Shown here: positions 33,764 through 43,750 of the stretch, in pieces
How positions within the stretch are numbered: the first letter of the stretch is position 1
Layout of the letters: every line of letters begins with the position of its first letter
Assembly (NCBI GenBank): GCA_030645355.1
Contig: JAUSNJ010000011.1
Span: 1 to 60,482 of the forward strand
From: Rhodoferax sp.
GTDB lineage: Bacteria > Pseudomonadota > Gammaproteobacteria > Burkholderiales > Burkholderiaceae_C
DNA length: 60,482 nt
Direction of reading: 5' to 3'
Notes under the pieces: model-generated
Seen by the model: only the letters and a program-made list of their open reading frames with translations
Databases searched by the model: none
What the model was told of the DNA's origin: nothing
Position numbers and translations under genes: made by a program

Positions 33764-35554
33764 TCAGAATGCCTCCAGCGCCAAGGCCGTGACGCACTCC
33801 GCGCCATCGACAATGCTGTCGCGCATGCCGCCGGCCTTGACCAGCAGATGGTCGGCATAGAAGCGCGCCGTGGTGATCTTGGCTTGCATGAAGGCCACGT
33901 CGGTGCCGGCAGCGATCTGCTCCTGTGCCACCAGCAGGGCTCGCGCCATCTGCCAACCAGCCATGACGTTGCCCGCCAGCATCAGGTAGGGCACGCTGCC
34001 AGCGAACACGGCATTCGGGCTGGCCTTGGTGTTGCCGGCGACGAAGTTCACCACATCAACAAAGGCTTCGCGGGCGGTCTTCAGACGCTTGGCAACCGCC
34101 AGCGCATCGGGCGTGCCACTCTTGATCAACTCGGCCTCGGTCCCTTCAATTTGCACTGCCAGCAGCTTGCCGGTCTGGCCACCGTCGCGCGCCGTCTTGC
34201 GGCCCACCAGGTCATTGGCCTGGATGGCAGTGGTGCCTTCGTAGATCGTCAAAATCTTGGCGTCGCGATAGTACTGGGCCACTCCGGTTTCCTCGATGAA
34301 GCCCATGCCGCCGTGCACCTGCACGGCCAGCGACGTGACCTCCAGGCTCATCTCGGTGCTGTAGCCCTTGACCAAAGGAACCATGAATTCGTAGAAGGTC
34401 TGGTTGACCTTGCGGATATCGGCGTCCGGGTGGTGGTGCGCCGCGTCGTAGGCCGATGCGGCCACGCTGGCCATGGCACGGCAGCCTTCCACATAGGCGC
34501 GCATGGTCATCAGCATGCGGCGCACATCGGGGTGGTGGATGATGGATGCGCCAGCCGCCACCGAACCATCGACCGGGCGGCTTTGCACACGCTCGCGTGA
34601 GAAGCGCACGGCCGTCTGGTAGGCCTGCTCGGCAATCGCAATGCCCTGCACGCCCACACCATAGCGGGCGGCGTTCATCATGATGAACATGTACTCCAGG
34701 CCGCGGTTTTCCTGACCGACCAGGTAGCCCACAGCACCGCCATGGTCTCCAAATTGCAGCACCGCGGTGGGGCTGGCCTTGATGCCCATCTTGTGTTCAA
34801 TGGAGACGCAGTGCACATCGTTGCGCGCTCCCAGCGAGCCATCCTTGTTGACCATGAATTTCGGGACAACGAACAGGCTGATGCCCTTGACGCCTTCGGG
34901 CGCACCCTGCACGCGGGCCAGCACCAGATGGATGATGTTCTCGGCCATGTCGTGCTCACCCCAGGTGATGAAGATCTTGGTGCCGAAAATTTTGAACGTG
35001 CCATCGGGCTGCGGTTCGGCGCGGGTGCGCACCGCGGCCAGGTCGCTGCCGGCCTGGGGTTCGGTCAGGTTCATGGTGCCGGTCCACTTGCCGGCCACCA
35101 GGTTTTCCAGGTAAGTGGCCTTGAGCTCGTCGGAGCCAGCGGTCAGCAGGGCTTCGATGGCACCATCGCTGAGCAGCGGGCACAGGGCGAAGCTCATGTT
35201 GGCGCTGTTAACCATTTCGCCGCAGACTGCTCCAATCGTTTTGGGCAGACCCTGGCCGCCGAAGTCCACCGGGTGCTGCAGACCCTGCCAGCCACCTTCG
35301 GTGAATTGTTTGAAGGCTTCCTTGAAGCCGGGGGTGGCGGTCACCACGCCGTCTTTCCAGCTTGAGGGGTTTTTGTCGCCCTCCCAGTTCAGCGGCGCGA
35401 GCACGCCTTCGGCCAGCTTGGCGGCCTCTTCGAGCACGGCCTGCGCCGTATCCAGGCCCGCGTCCTCGAAACCGGGAATCTGTGCAATCTGGTCAATCTT
35501 GGCCAGGTGCTGGATGTTGAACAGCATGTCTTTGACGGGGGCGACGTAACTCAT
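33764..35554 (-). CDS. Acyl-CoA dehydrogenase, large (~600 aa) C-terminal-extended type
   Basis: 596 residues. The family motifs are complete: TGTMNLTEPQAGSDLAAVRTRA, FGTKIFITWGEHDMAENIIHLVLAR, and LQVHGGMGFIEETGVAQYYRDAKILTIYEGTTAIQANDL with the catalytic Glu of IYEGT. About 130 extra C-terminal residues form the extension seen in AcdA/FadE-like long members. It oxidises fatty acyl-CoAs with FAD, passing electrons to ETF, which is encoded just upstream by etfB/etfA. The start at 35554 gives MSYVAPVKDMLFNIQ. A terminator hairpin separates it from etfA. Confidence 0.94.
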   Translation of the reverse strand: MSYVAPVKDMLFNIQHLAKIDQIAQIPGFEDAGLDTAQAVLEEAAKLAEGVLAPLNWEGDKNPSSWKDGVVTATPGFKEAFKQFTEGGWQGLQHPVDFGGQGLPKTIGAVCGEMVNSANMSFALCPLLSDGAIEALLTAGSDELKATYLENLVAGKWTGTMNLTEPQAGSDLAAVRTRAEPQPDGTFKIFGTKIFITWGEHDMAENIIHLVLARVQGAPEGVKGISLFVVPKFMVNKDGSLGARNDVHCVSIEHKMGIKASPTAVLQFGDHGGAVGYLVGQENRGLEYMFIMMNAARYGVGVQGIAIAEQAYQTAVRFSRERVQSRPVDGSVAAGASIIHHPDVRRMLMTMRAYVEGCRAMASVAASAYDAAHHHPDADIRKVNQTFYEFMVPLVKGYSTEMSLEVTSLAVQVHGGMGFIEETGVAQYYRDAKILTIYEGTTAIQANDLVGRKTARDGGQTGKLLAVQIEGTEAELIKSGTPDALAVAKRLKTAREAFVDVVNFVAGNTKASPNAVFAGSVPYLMLAGNVMAGWQMARALLVAQEQIAAGTDVAFMQAKITTARFYADHLLVKAGGMRDSIVDGAECVTALALEAF

Positions 35555-35601
35555 GGGACACCTTCGGAATGGGCGAAAAAAGAAATTAAAACAAACAAAC
35601 G

Positions 35602-35630
35602 AAAAAAAAGGGCATCGCAAGCGATGCCCT
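35602..35630 (-). terminator. Intrinsic terminator after etfA
   Basis: A perfect 10-bp stem (AGGGCATCGC at 35609-35618 with 35621-35630) is followed on the minus strand by eight T (35602-35609 read as A on the plus strand). It lies 15 bp after the etfA stop and about 50 bp before the acyl-CoA dehydrogenase start, so it attenuates read-through between the two. Confidence 0.88.
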
Positions 35631-35644
35631 GGTCTGGTCAGACC

Positions 35645-36577
35645 TTACAGAGCCGCCACTAACTCTGGCACGGCCACAAACAGGTCAGCCTCCAGGCCAT
35701 AGTCAGCCACGCTGAAGATCGGGGCTTCAGGGTCCTTGTTGATCGCCACGATAACCTTGCTGTCCTTCATGCCGGCCAAGTGCTGGATGGCGCCGCTGAT
35801 GCCAGCCGCAATGTACAGCTGGGGCGCGACGATCTTGCCGGTCTGGCCAACCTGCCAGTCGTTGGGCGCATAGCCTGCGTCCACCGCCGCGCGCGATGCG
35901 CCCAGTGCGGCGCCCAGCTTGTCGGCCAGCGGGGTCATGACATCCATGAACTTCTCGCTCGAGCCCAGAGCCCGGCCACCGGAGACGATGATCTTGGCGG
36001 CGGTCAGTTCGGGGCGGTCGTTCTTGGCGATTTCAGACCCGACAAAAGTAGCCTGTGCGCTGGCGCCCACAGAAGTCAGCACCTCGACTGCGGCGCTACC
36101 ACCGGTGGCGGCTGCGGGGTCGAAACCGGTGGTGCGCACGGTCAGCACCTTGGTGGCGTCCTGGCTTTGCACGGTGGCGATGGCGTTGCCAGCGTAGATC
36201 GGGCGCTCAAAGGTGTCGGCGCTGTCGACCTTGGTGATGTCAGAGATCTGACCGACATCCAGCTTGGCGGCCACGCGGGGTGCCACGTTCTTGCCCGATG
36301 CGGTGGCAGCAAACAGGATGTGGCTGTAGCTGGCGGCCACGGCAACGACCTGGGCGGCCACGTTTTCGGCCAGACCGTGGGCGAAGCCATCTGCGTCCGC
36401 ATGCAGCACTTTGGCAACGCCAGCGATTTGCGCGGCAGCTGCAGCGGCAGCACCGGCATTGCTGCCAGCGACCAATACATGCACATCGCCACCGCATTTG
36501 AGTGCGGCGGTGATGGTGTTGAGGGTTGCACCCTTGATGGATGCGTTGTCGTGTTCGGCGATGACGAGTACGGTCAT
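35645..36577 (-). CDS. etfA: Electron transfer flavoprotein subunit alpha
   Basis: 310 residues, FixB/EtfA type. The C-terminal FAD-binding region is clear: [93 protein letters not shown]. It takes electrons from acyl-CoA dehydrogenases and passes them to ETF-ubiquinone oxidoreductase. It begins 2 bp after the etfB stop. A strong terminator follows. Confidence 0.97.
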   Translation of the reverse strand: MTVLVIAEHDNASIKGATLNTITAALKCGGDVHVLVAGSNAGAAAAAAAQIAGVAKVLHADADGFAHGLAENVAAQVVAVAASYSHILFAATASGKNVAPRVAAKLDVGQISDITKVDSADTFERPIYAGNAIATVQSQDATKVLTVRTTGFDPAAATGGSAAVEVLTSVGASAQATFVGSEIAKNDRPELTAAKIIVSGGRALGSSEKFMDVMTPLADKLGAALGASRAAVDAGYAPNDWQVGQTGKIVAPQLYIAAGISGAIQHLAGMKDSKVIVAINKDPEAPIFSVADYGLEADLFVAVPELVAAL

Positions 36578-36579
36578 GA

Positions 36580-37329
36580 TCAGATTACCTTCGCTTCAGT
36601 TTTCAGTTTTGCAACGAGAGTGGCTACATCGGGCACCTTGATACCGGCGCTGCGCTTGGGTGGCTCGACCACTTTGAGGGTCTTGATGCGGGGGGTCACG
36701 TCAACACCCAGGGCTTCGGGTGTGAAGGTTTCCAGCGGCTTCTTCTTGGCCTTCATGATGTTGGGCAAGGTCACATAACGGGGCTCATTCAAGCGCAGGT
36801 CGGTGGTGATCACCGCAGGCAGCGTCAGCGACACAGTTTCCGATCCGCCATCCACTTCGCGGGTGATGTTGGCCTTGCCGTCCACGATTTCGACCTTGCT
36901 GGCGAATGTGCCCTGGGGCAAATCGGCCAGTGCGGCCAGCATCTGGCCCGTCTGGTTGCAGTCGTCGTCGATGGCCTGCTTGCCCAGAATGATCAAGCCG
37001 GGTTGTTCCTTGTCGATCAGCGCCTTGAGCAGCTTGGCCACGGCCAGGGGCTGCAACTCGACCGCGGTTTCGACCAGGATGGCACGGTCGGCGCCGATAG
37101 CCATGGCGGTGCGCAGGGTTTCCTGGCACTGGGTCACGCCACAGGAGACGGCGATGACTTCGGTCACCACGCCCTTTTCCTTCAGACGCACGGCCTCTTC
37201 GATGGCAATTTCGTCAAAGGGGTTCATGCTCATCTTGACGTTGGCGATGTCCACGCCGGTGCCGTCGGACTTGACCCGAACCTTCACGTTGTAATCGACT
37301 ACGCGTTTCACGCTTACCAGGACTTTCAT
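36580..37329 (-). CDS. etfB: Electron transfer flavoprotein subunit beta
   Basis: 249 residues, EtfB/FixA type. [23 protein letters not shown] opens the chain, with [21 protein letters not shown] and the nucleotide-binding [29 protein letters not shown]. It forms a heterodimer with EtfA and binds AMP. It is first in a unit with etfA, and the acyl-CoA dehydrogenase and nitronate monooxygenase genes lie downstream beyond a terminator. A 16-bp palindrome lies 38 bp upstream of the start. Confidence 0.97.
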   Translation of the reverse strand: MKVLVSVKRVVDYNVKVRVKSDGTGVDIANVKMSMNPFDEIAIEEAVRLKEKGVVTEVIAVSCGVTQCQETLRTAMAIGADRAILVETAVELQPLAVAKLLKALIDKEQPGLIILGKQAIDDDCNQTGQMLAALADLPQGTFASKVEIVDGKANITREVDGGSETVSLTLPAVITTDLRLNEPRYVTLPNIMKAKKKPLETFTPEALGVDVTPRIKTLKVVEPPKRSAGIKVPDVATLVAKLKTEAKVI

Positions 37330-37367
37330 TGCTGCCGCTCCAGATGGTTACAAATTGGTTTGTCTAC

Positions 37368-37383
37368 TTGACGTGCACGTCAA
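37368..37383. promoter_or_regulatory. 16-bp perfect palindrome in the etfB promoter region
   Basis: TTGACGTGCACGTCAA reads the same on both strands and lies 38 bp before the etfB start; a weaker ACAAA/TTTGT dyad is at 37350-37363. It resembles the palindromic operators of regulators of fatty-acid and branched-chain amino-acid breakdown (LiuR/FadP-like); the regulator is not in this window. Confidence 0.5.
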
Positions 37384-37524
37384 CTCTCGGATTCTAGTCC
37401 GCGTCACCCCTGCCAATGGTCGCCAGGATGACGTTCCAGCACAAAATCAAAAATAGAACGATCGTGCTTTTTTGAATTATAACCCCACAACGACGGCCCG
37501 CAAGCACAATCTGTCGCTGCCGGC

Positions 37525-38805
37525 TCAACGGCTGTGGATGACGCGTTGCGGGAAGGGAATCTCGATCTGGTGGGCGCGCAACGTGGCCAGGATGGCACGG
37601 TTCACATCCGAGCGCAGGTTCATCTGCCCACCTTCCACATCACGCACCCAGTAGCCGACAGTAAATTCAAGGCCATCGGCCCCAAAGGCTGTCAGGAAGA
37701 CCGCTGGCGGGGGCTCGCGCAACACCCGGTCCTGGGCCAGCGCCGCCTGCATCAGCAGACTGGTGACCTGGTCCACATCACTGTCATAGGCCACCGACAC
37801 CACCGTGGTCTGGTGCAGATGGCTGTCCGCCAGCGACAAGTTTTCCACCCGGTTGGTGATCAGCATCTCGTTGGGGACGATGGATTCGCGCCCGGCCTGC
37901 GAACGCACGACGGTGTAGCGGGCGTTGATCTGGGTGATGATGCCCTCGAAGTTGTCGACCCGCACGCTGTCGCCAATGCGCATGCTGCGCTCGGCCAGTA
38001 TGACAAAACCACTGATGTAATTGGCCGCCAGCTTTTGCAGACCAAAGCCAATGCCCACGCCCACGGCGCCGCCCAGGACCGAGAGCGCCGTCAGGTCAAT
38101 TCCCACCGCCGACAGGGCCAGCATCAGGCCGACGAACATCAGCATTGCCCGCGTCGCATTGCTGACCGCTTTGCGCAAAGACAACTCGCCACCGGTGGCC
38201 GAGCGCAGCAGCCGGGTCTCGATAGCCGACGATATCCACAGTGTGAGGATGAGGACAGCACCCGCCGTCAACAGGCCCTCGATGACGTTGCGCACGGATA
38301 GCGTGGCCCCGCCAACCTTCCACGTGATCAGGTCCAGTTCATTGAGCACCACCGGCAGCAGCCCGCTGACCCACAACACCATGGCCAGCCACGCAATCCA
38401 GGAAATAGTGTGCTCCAGCGAGCGCGCCCAGCGGGCCTCTTCAAAGGCCGCGCGCAGGACCTTGACACCGACCCGGATGACGACCAGCGCCACCAGGACC
38501 GGTATCGCCACCTTGAACACGGCGACCCGCACATAAGTACCAAGAACCCCCAATGCGACCGAGCCCAGACACAGCAGCACCAGCGGAAACAGCACGCCAT
38601 CCACCCCCCGCTTGCCAAACCAGATGGAACGCCCGTCATAGGCGCCCAGGGTCCGGCGCAACAGTGTGACCAGCCCCCAGGCCAGCACCACGCACGCGGC
38701 CAGCACCATCAGCTCAATCAGAACCGTGGGCTGTGTGAAGGCGGTCAGCCAGCCGTCCAGATCGTCAATGGGCGGTGGCGCGGGTATGCGTGAAGAACTG
38801 GCCAT
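37525..38805 (-). CDS. MscS-family mechanosensitive ion channel
   Basis: 426 residues. Several N-terminal membrane helices precede the MscS pore helix with Gly/Ala packing (LTALSVLGGAVGVGIGFGLQKLAANYISGF). The beta domain and C-terminal vestibule follow (RIGDSVRVDNFEGIITQINARYTVVRSQAGRESIVPNEMLITNRVENLS). It should open under hypo-osmotic tension in the inner membrane. The start at 38805 shares one base with the stop of the HDAC-like gene (TGATG), so the two are coupled. Confidence 0.94.
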   Translation of the reverse strand: MASSSRIPAPPPIDDLDGWLTAFTQPTVLIELMVLAACVVLAWGLVTLLRRTLGAYDGRSIWFGKRGVDGVLFPLVLLCLGSVALGVLGTYVRVAVFKVAIPVLVALVVIRVGVKVLRAAFEEARWARSLEHTISWIAWLAMVLWVSGLLPVVLNELDLITWKVGGATLSVRNVIEGLLTAGAVLILTLWISSAIETRLLRSATGGELSLRKAVSNATRAMLMFVGLMLALSAVGIDLTALSVLGGAVGVGIGFGLQKLAANYISGFVILAERSMRIGDSVRVDNFEGIITQINARYTVVRSQAGRESIVPNEMLITNRVENLSLADSHLHQTTVVSVAYDSDVDQVTSLLMQAALAQDRVLREPPPAVFLTAFGADGLEFTVGYWVRDVEGGQMNLRSDVNRAILATLRAHQIEIPFPQRVIHSR

Positions 38806-39761
38806 CAGAGTTCTGCCAGCACGCGGATGTGGGCCTCCACGCTCAGCGCCAGCGCATCCAGGTTGTAGCCGCCTTCCAGACACGACACGATGCGTCCCTG
38901 CGCGTGGCGTAGCGCGACGTCCTTGATGCGCCGGGTGATCCAGGCGTAATCCGCCTCGACCAGACCCATCTGCCCCATGTCGTCGGCGCGGTGGGCGTCA
39001 AAGCCGGCGCTGATGAAAACCATCTCGGGCCGGTAGGCCTCCAGGCGTGGCAGCCAGTGCGACTCGATCAGCTCGCGCACCTGGGGGCCTTTTGTGTACG
39101 CGGGCACTGGCAGATTGACCAGGTTGCTGGCATTGGAGCGCGAGCCACCCTCGGGGTAAAAAGGGTGCTGGAAAAAACTGACCATCAGAATGCGCTGGTC
39201 CCCGGCGATGATGTTTTCGGTGCCGTTGCCGTGGTGCACATCAAAGTCCACAATCGCCACCCGCTTGAGGCCATGGCGTTCCAGCGCATAGCGCGCCGCA
39301 ATGGCCACATTGTTCAGAAAGCAGAAACCCATGGCCTTGTCGCGGCAAGCATGGTGGCCGGGTGGCCGGACCGAGCAGAACGCGTTCTCCAGCTCGCCGG
39401 CCATTACGGCATCGGTAGCCGCTATGGCCGCGCCCGCGGCGCGCAGGGCTGCATCCCAGGTGTGCACATTGAGCGAGGTATCGGGATCGATCTGGACATG
39501 CGTCGGTCCACCCGCTTCAATCTCTTCGCGCAGCCCATCGGTCAGGCCCCGCAAGGCCGCCACATGCATGCGGCCATGGGCCAGTTCGATGTCGGTAACG
39601 GAAGCCTGCGGCGCCTCGCGCCATTCCAGTGCATCGCTGACGCCGCAAATCAACAATCGGTCATCAATGGCAGACAGGCGCTGCGGGCATTCGGGGTGCC
39701 CCTCGCCCATTTCGTGTTTCCAGCAATCGGGGTGGGTAAAGTAACCGGTCTTGTTCACCAA
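38805..39761 (-). CDS. Histone-deacetylase-family (acetylpolyamine-amidohydrolase-like) enzyme
   Basis: 318 residues with the complete zinc deacetylase motifs: HPECPQRL, RPPGHHA (catalytic His pair), VDFDVHHGNGT (zinc Asp/His), SAGFDAHRADDMG (zinc Asp) and CLEGGYNLDAL. It hydrolyses an acetamide bond of an unknown cytoplasmic substrate (acetylated polyamine, protein or small molecule). It is first in a two-gene unit with the MscS channel and divergent from moxR, with 38 bp between the starts. Confidence 0.93.
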   Translation of the reverse strand: MVNKTGYFTHPDCWKHEMGEGHPECPQRLSAIDDRLLICGVSDALEWREAPQASVTDIELAHGRMHVAALRGLTDGLREEIEAGGPTHVQIDPDTSLNVHTWDAALRAAGAAIAATDAVMAGELENAFCSVRPPGHHACRDKAMGFCFLNNVAIAARYALERHGLKRVAIVDFDVHHGNGTENIIAGDQRILMVSFFQHPFYPEGGSRSNASNLVNLPVPAYTKGPQVRELIESHWLPRLEAYRPEMVFISAGFDAHRADDMGQMGLVEADYAWITRRIKDVALRHAQGRIVSCLEGGYNLDALALSVEAHIRVLAEL

Positions 39762-39799
39762 AGCACTCGCATCTCAAAAATTTCGGGTAACGTCCTGAC

Positions 39800-40720
<921 letters not shown>

Positions 40721-40728
40721 CACCGGCC

Positions 40729-41742
40729 ATGTTGACTGCCTTGCCCCATCCGGTCTGGCATCCGCTACAGCACTTTCGTGCCCGCATGAACCAATGGTTC
40801 GTCAACCGCATTGCCCCACGCGACACCGTAACCCTGACCCAGCGCAATGTCTACATCCTGCCCACCGCGCCCGGCTTCATGCTGGGCGCCACCTTGCTGG
40901 TGCTGCTGGTGGCGTCCATCAACTACCAGCTCAACCTGGGCTATGTGCTGACCTTTCTGCTGACCGGCAGCGCCGTCGTCGGCATGCAGGTGTGCCACGG
41001 CACGCTGCGCGGAATTACTATGCATTTGATAGCACCAGATGACCATTTCGCGGGGGCTAACGTCACAATTGGCATCAACCTTCTGAGCGACCGGCGCTCG
41101 GTGCGTTATGGCATCGGCCTGGCCGTGCTGGGCACCCAGCACTGGAGCTGGACCGACGTGCCCGCCCAGGGCAGTGCCAAGGTGCAGGTGGCATTTCAGC
41201 CCCAGCGCCGGGGCCTGCACCGGGTGCCCGCACTGACGGCAGAGACGCGCTTTCCGCTGGGGACGTTTCGGGTCTGGACCGTGTGGCGGCCCGCAGCCCA
41301 GGTGCTGGTCTATCCGGCGCCCGAACAGCATCCGCCACCGCTGCCACCGGGCGAGCCCCGAGCCGGCGGCCAGGCCACCGTGCAGCGCCAGAGCACCGGC
41401 GAGTTTGACGGCATACGCCCCTACCGCCGGGGCGACCCGCTGAAGCTGGTGGTCTGGAAGAAGACAGCCAAAACCGACGAACTAGTCAGCCGCGACGCCC
41501 AACAGGTGCAGCGCTTCGAGTTGTGGCTGGACCTGGCCCACACCGGTCTGTCTGCCACGGCAGGCACCAGTGGCGGCCCGGCACTGGAACAAGCCCTGTC
41601 GCGGCTGTGTGCCTGGGTCCTGCTGGCCGACAAGCAGGGCCTGCACTACGGGCTGCGCCTGGCCGGACAGGAGATCGCCCCCGACAGCGGTGAAGCCCAC
41701 AAGAAGAACTGTCTGCAGGCGCTGGCGTTGGCCCATGTTTAA
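40729..41742 (+). CDS. DUF58-domain membrane protein
   Basis: 337 residues. Two adjacent N-terminal membrane helices (LPTAPGFMLGATLLVLLVASINYQLNLGYVLTFLLTGSAVVGM) are followed by the DUF58 domain with its EFDGIRPYRRGDPLKLVVWKKTAKTDELVSR signature. It is the partner of the preceding MoxR ATPase. Bases 41014-41060 resemble the dispersed repeat and encode part of the region between helices and domain. It overlaps the TgpA gene by 8 nt. Confidence 0.93.
   Translation: MLTALPHPVWHPLQHFRARMNQWFVNRIAPRDTVTLTQRNVYILPTAPGFMLGATLLVLLVASINYQLNLGYVLTFLLTGSAVVGMQVCHGTLRGITMHLIAPDDHFAGANVTIGINLLSDRRSVRYGIGLAVLGTQHWSWTDVPAQGSAKVQVAFQPQRRGLHRVPALTAETRFPLGTFRVWTVWRPAAQVLVYPAPEQHPPPLPPGEPRAGGQATVQRQSTGEFDGIRPYRRGDPLKLVVWKKTAKTDELVSRDAQQVQRFELWLDLAHTGLSATAGTSGGPALEQALSRLCAWVLLADKQGLHYGLRLAGQEIAPDSGEAHKKNCLQALALAHV
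41014..41060 (+). repeat. Dispersed repeat-like segment, copy 5 (inside the DUF58 gene)
   Basis: ATTACTATGCATTTGATAGC followed by CATTTCGCGGGGGCTAACG shows both halves of the 48-bp family, in frame. The encoded protein keeps the family pattern LRG...FAG, so a chance resemblance cannot be excluded. Confidence 0.45.
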
Positions 41743-43750
41743 CGCCCTCAAGACCCTTCCCCGCGAAGCGCGTGACACGCTGTTTTTGCTCACCGTCATC
41801 GCCTGGATCATTGCGCCCCAGGTCAACAACCTGCCCCTGTGGTGCAGCGCCATGGCGGCCTGCATTCTGCTGTGGCGGGCCTATCTGGCCGTGCGCAGCT
41901 TTGCCCTGCCCTCGCGCTGGTGGTTGACGGGTTTGCTGGTGCTGGCCACCGGCGCCACCTACTTCACCCACCGCACGCTGGCCGGACACGAAGCCGGCAC
42001 CACCTACATCGTCGTGTTGCTGTCGCTGAAGACGCTGGAAATGCGTACCCAACGCGACGCCTTCGTGATCTTCTTCCTGGGGTTTTTCACGCTGCTCAGC
42101 AACTTCTTCGTGTCGCAAAGCCTGCCCATTGCCCTGGCCATGCTGCTGGGCCTGCTGGGCCTGCTGACGGCCCTGGTCAACAGCCACATGCCGGTGGGCC
42201 GCCCGCCGCTGCTGCAGGCGGCCAAAACGGCCGGATGGATGGCCCTCTTGGGCGCGCCCATCATGGCGGTACTGTTTGTACTGTTTCCGCGCATCGCTCC
42301 GCTGTGGGGCGTTCCGGGCGACACGCCGGGCGCACGCAGCGGGCTGTCGGCCAGCATGCAGGTGGGCACCATTGCCAGCCTGGCCCTGGACGAAAGCGTG
42401 GCCCTGCGGGTGCGCTTCAACGGCGCGCCACCGCCTTCCAGCGACATCTACTTCCGCGGCCCGGTGCTGACCACCTTTGATGGACGTGAGTGGCGCCCGC
42501 TGCGCTCAGCCGTGTTGCCAAGCCAGCAACTCAGCGCGGAGCTGGAGGTGCAAGGCCCCACCGTGTCGTACCAGGTGACGCTGGAGCCCAACAACCGGCC
42601 CTGGATCATGGTGCTGGATGCCACCGCCAGCCGGCCCGAGCTGAGCGGCTACCGTGCCACCATGACGCCGGACCTGCAGTGGATCGCCGACCACCCCATC
42701 ACCGAGCTGGTGCGCTACTCCGCCAAGAGCAACACCGCGTTTCGCCATGGTCCACAGGGCATGGTCGCCGGGCTGCAAGACTATCTGAACCTGCCGGCCA
42801 ACTACAACCCCCGCACGCTGCAGTTGGCGCGCGAATTGCGCCGTGACCCGCGCTACGCCGGGGCCTCTACCGAGACCCTGGTCGAGGCCGTCATGCAGCG
42901 TCTGCGCACCGGCGGCTACACCTACACGCTGGAGCCTGGCGTGTATGGCACACACACCGCGGACGAATTCTGGTTTGACCGCAAGACCGGGTTTTGTGAA
43001 CACATTGCGTCGAGCTTCGTGCTGCTGATGCGGGCCATGAATATTCCCGCACGCGTCGTCACCGGCTACCAGGGCGGGCAGATGAATACCGTCGACGGCT
43101 TCTGGACCGTGCGGCAAAGTGATGCCCACGCCTGGGCCGAGGTCTGGATGGCGGGCACCGGCTGGGTGCGGGTGGACCCAACGTCGGCCGTTGCGCCGTT
43201 ACGCATCGGCAGCCTGGTGCGGCTGGAGGCACCGCGCAACGTGATCGCCCAGGCGCTCTCGCGTGTGAACCCGCAATTTGCGGTGCAACTGCGTGCCCTG
43301 TGGGAGGCCGCCAACAACAGCTGGAACCAGTGGGTGCTGAACTATTCGCAGAGCAAGCAACTCGACCTGCTGCGCAACCTGGGGTTCGAATCGCCAAGCT
43401 GGGAAGACCTGACCTACCTGCTGATCGCACTGGTGGTGGCCGCCAGCCTGGTCGGAGCCGCCTGGACGCTGTGGGAGCGCCACCGCCAGGACCCATGGCT
43501 GCGTCTGCTGCACGGTGCCACGGCCCGCCTGCGGCGCGCCGGACTGGCGTTGCCCGATAGCGCGCCGCCGCGCCAGATTGCGACGCTGCTGCAAGACCGT
43601 ACCGACAACGACGGCCCCGACCTCAGCGCTATCGGCCACTGGCTGCTGCGCATGGAAGCCTGGCGCTACGCACCGCACAGCCACGCCCAGCAACTGGCTA
43701 CACTGCAACGCGAATTCCGATCCCTGCCCTGGCCACAACGTATTCCGTGA
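41735..43750 (+). CDS. TgpA-type transglutaminase (DUF3488, membrane)
   Basis: 671 residues. About six N-terminal helices lead to a large periplasmic part with a transglutaminase-like domain; the triad is C421 (FCEHIASSF), H465 (DAHAWAEVW) and D481 (VRVDPTSA). A last helix (LTYLLIALVVAASLVGAAWTL) and a cytoplasmic DUF4129-like tail follow. P. aeruginosa TgpA is essential, but its target is unknown. It starts inside the DUF58 gene and ends overlapping the lytic transglycosylase gene as GTGA, so four genes are translationally chained. Confidence 0.94.
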   Translation: MFNALKTLPREARDTLFLLTVIAWIIAPQVNNLPLWCSAMAACILLWRAYLAVRSFALPSRWWLTGLLVLATGATYFTHRTLAGHEAGTTYIVVLLSLKTLEMRTQRDAFVIFFLGFFTLLSNFFVSQSLPIALAMLLGLLGLLTALVNSHMPVGRPPLLQAAKTAGWMALLGAPIMAVLFVLFPRIAPLWGVPGDTPGARSGLSASMQVGTIASLALDESVALRVRFNGAPPPSSDIYFRGPVLTTFDGREWRPLRSAVLPSQQLSAELEVQGPTVSYQVTLEPNNRPWIMVLDATASRPELSGYRATMTPDLQWIADHPITELVRYSAKSNTAFRHGPQGMVAGLQDYLNLPANYNPRTLQLARELRRDPRYAGASTETLVEAVMQRLRTGGYTYTLEPGVYGTHTADEFWFDRKTGFCEHIASSFVLLMRAMNIPARVVTGYQGGQMNTVDGFWTVRQSDAHAWAEVWMAGTGWVRVDPTSAVAPLRIGSLVRLEAPRNVIAQALSRVNPQFAVQLRALWEAANNSWNQWVLNYSQSKQLDLLRNLGFESPSWEDLTYLLIALVVAASLVGAAWTLWERHRQDPWLRLLHGATARLRRAGLALPDSAPPRQIATLLQDRTDNDGPDLSAIGHWLLRMEAWRYAPHSHAQQLATLQREFRSLPWPQRIP

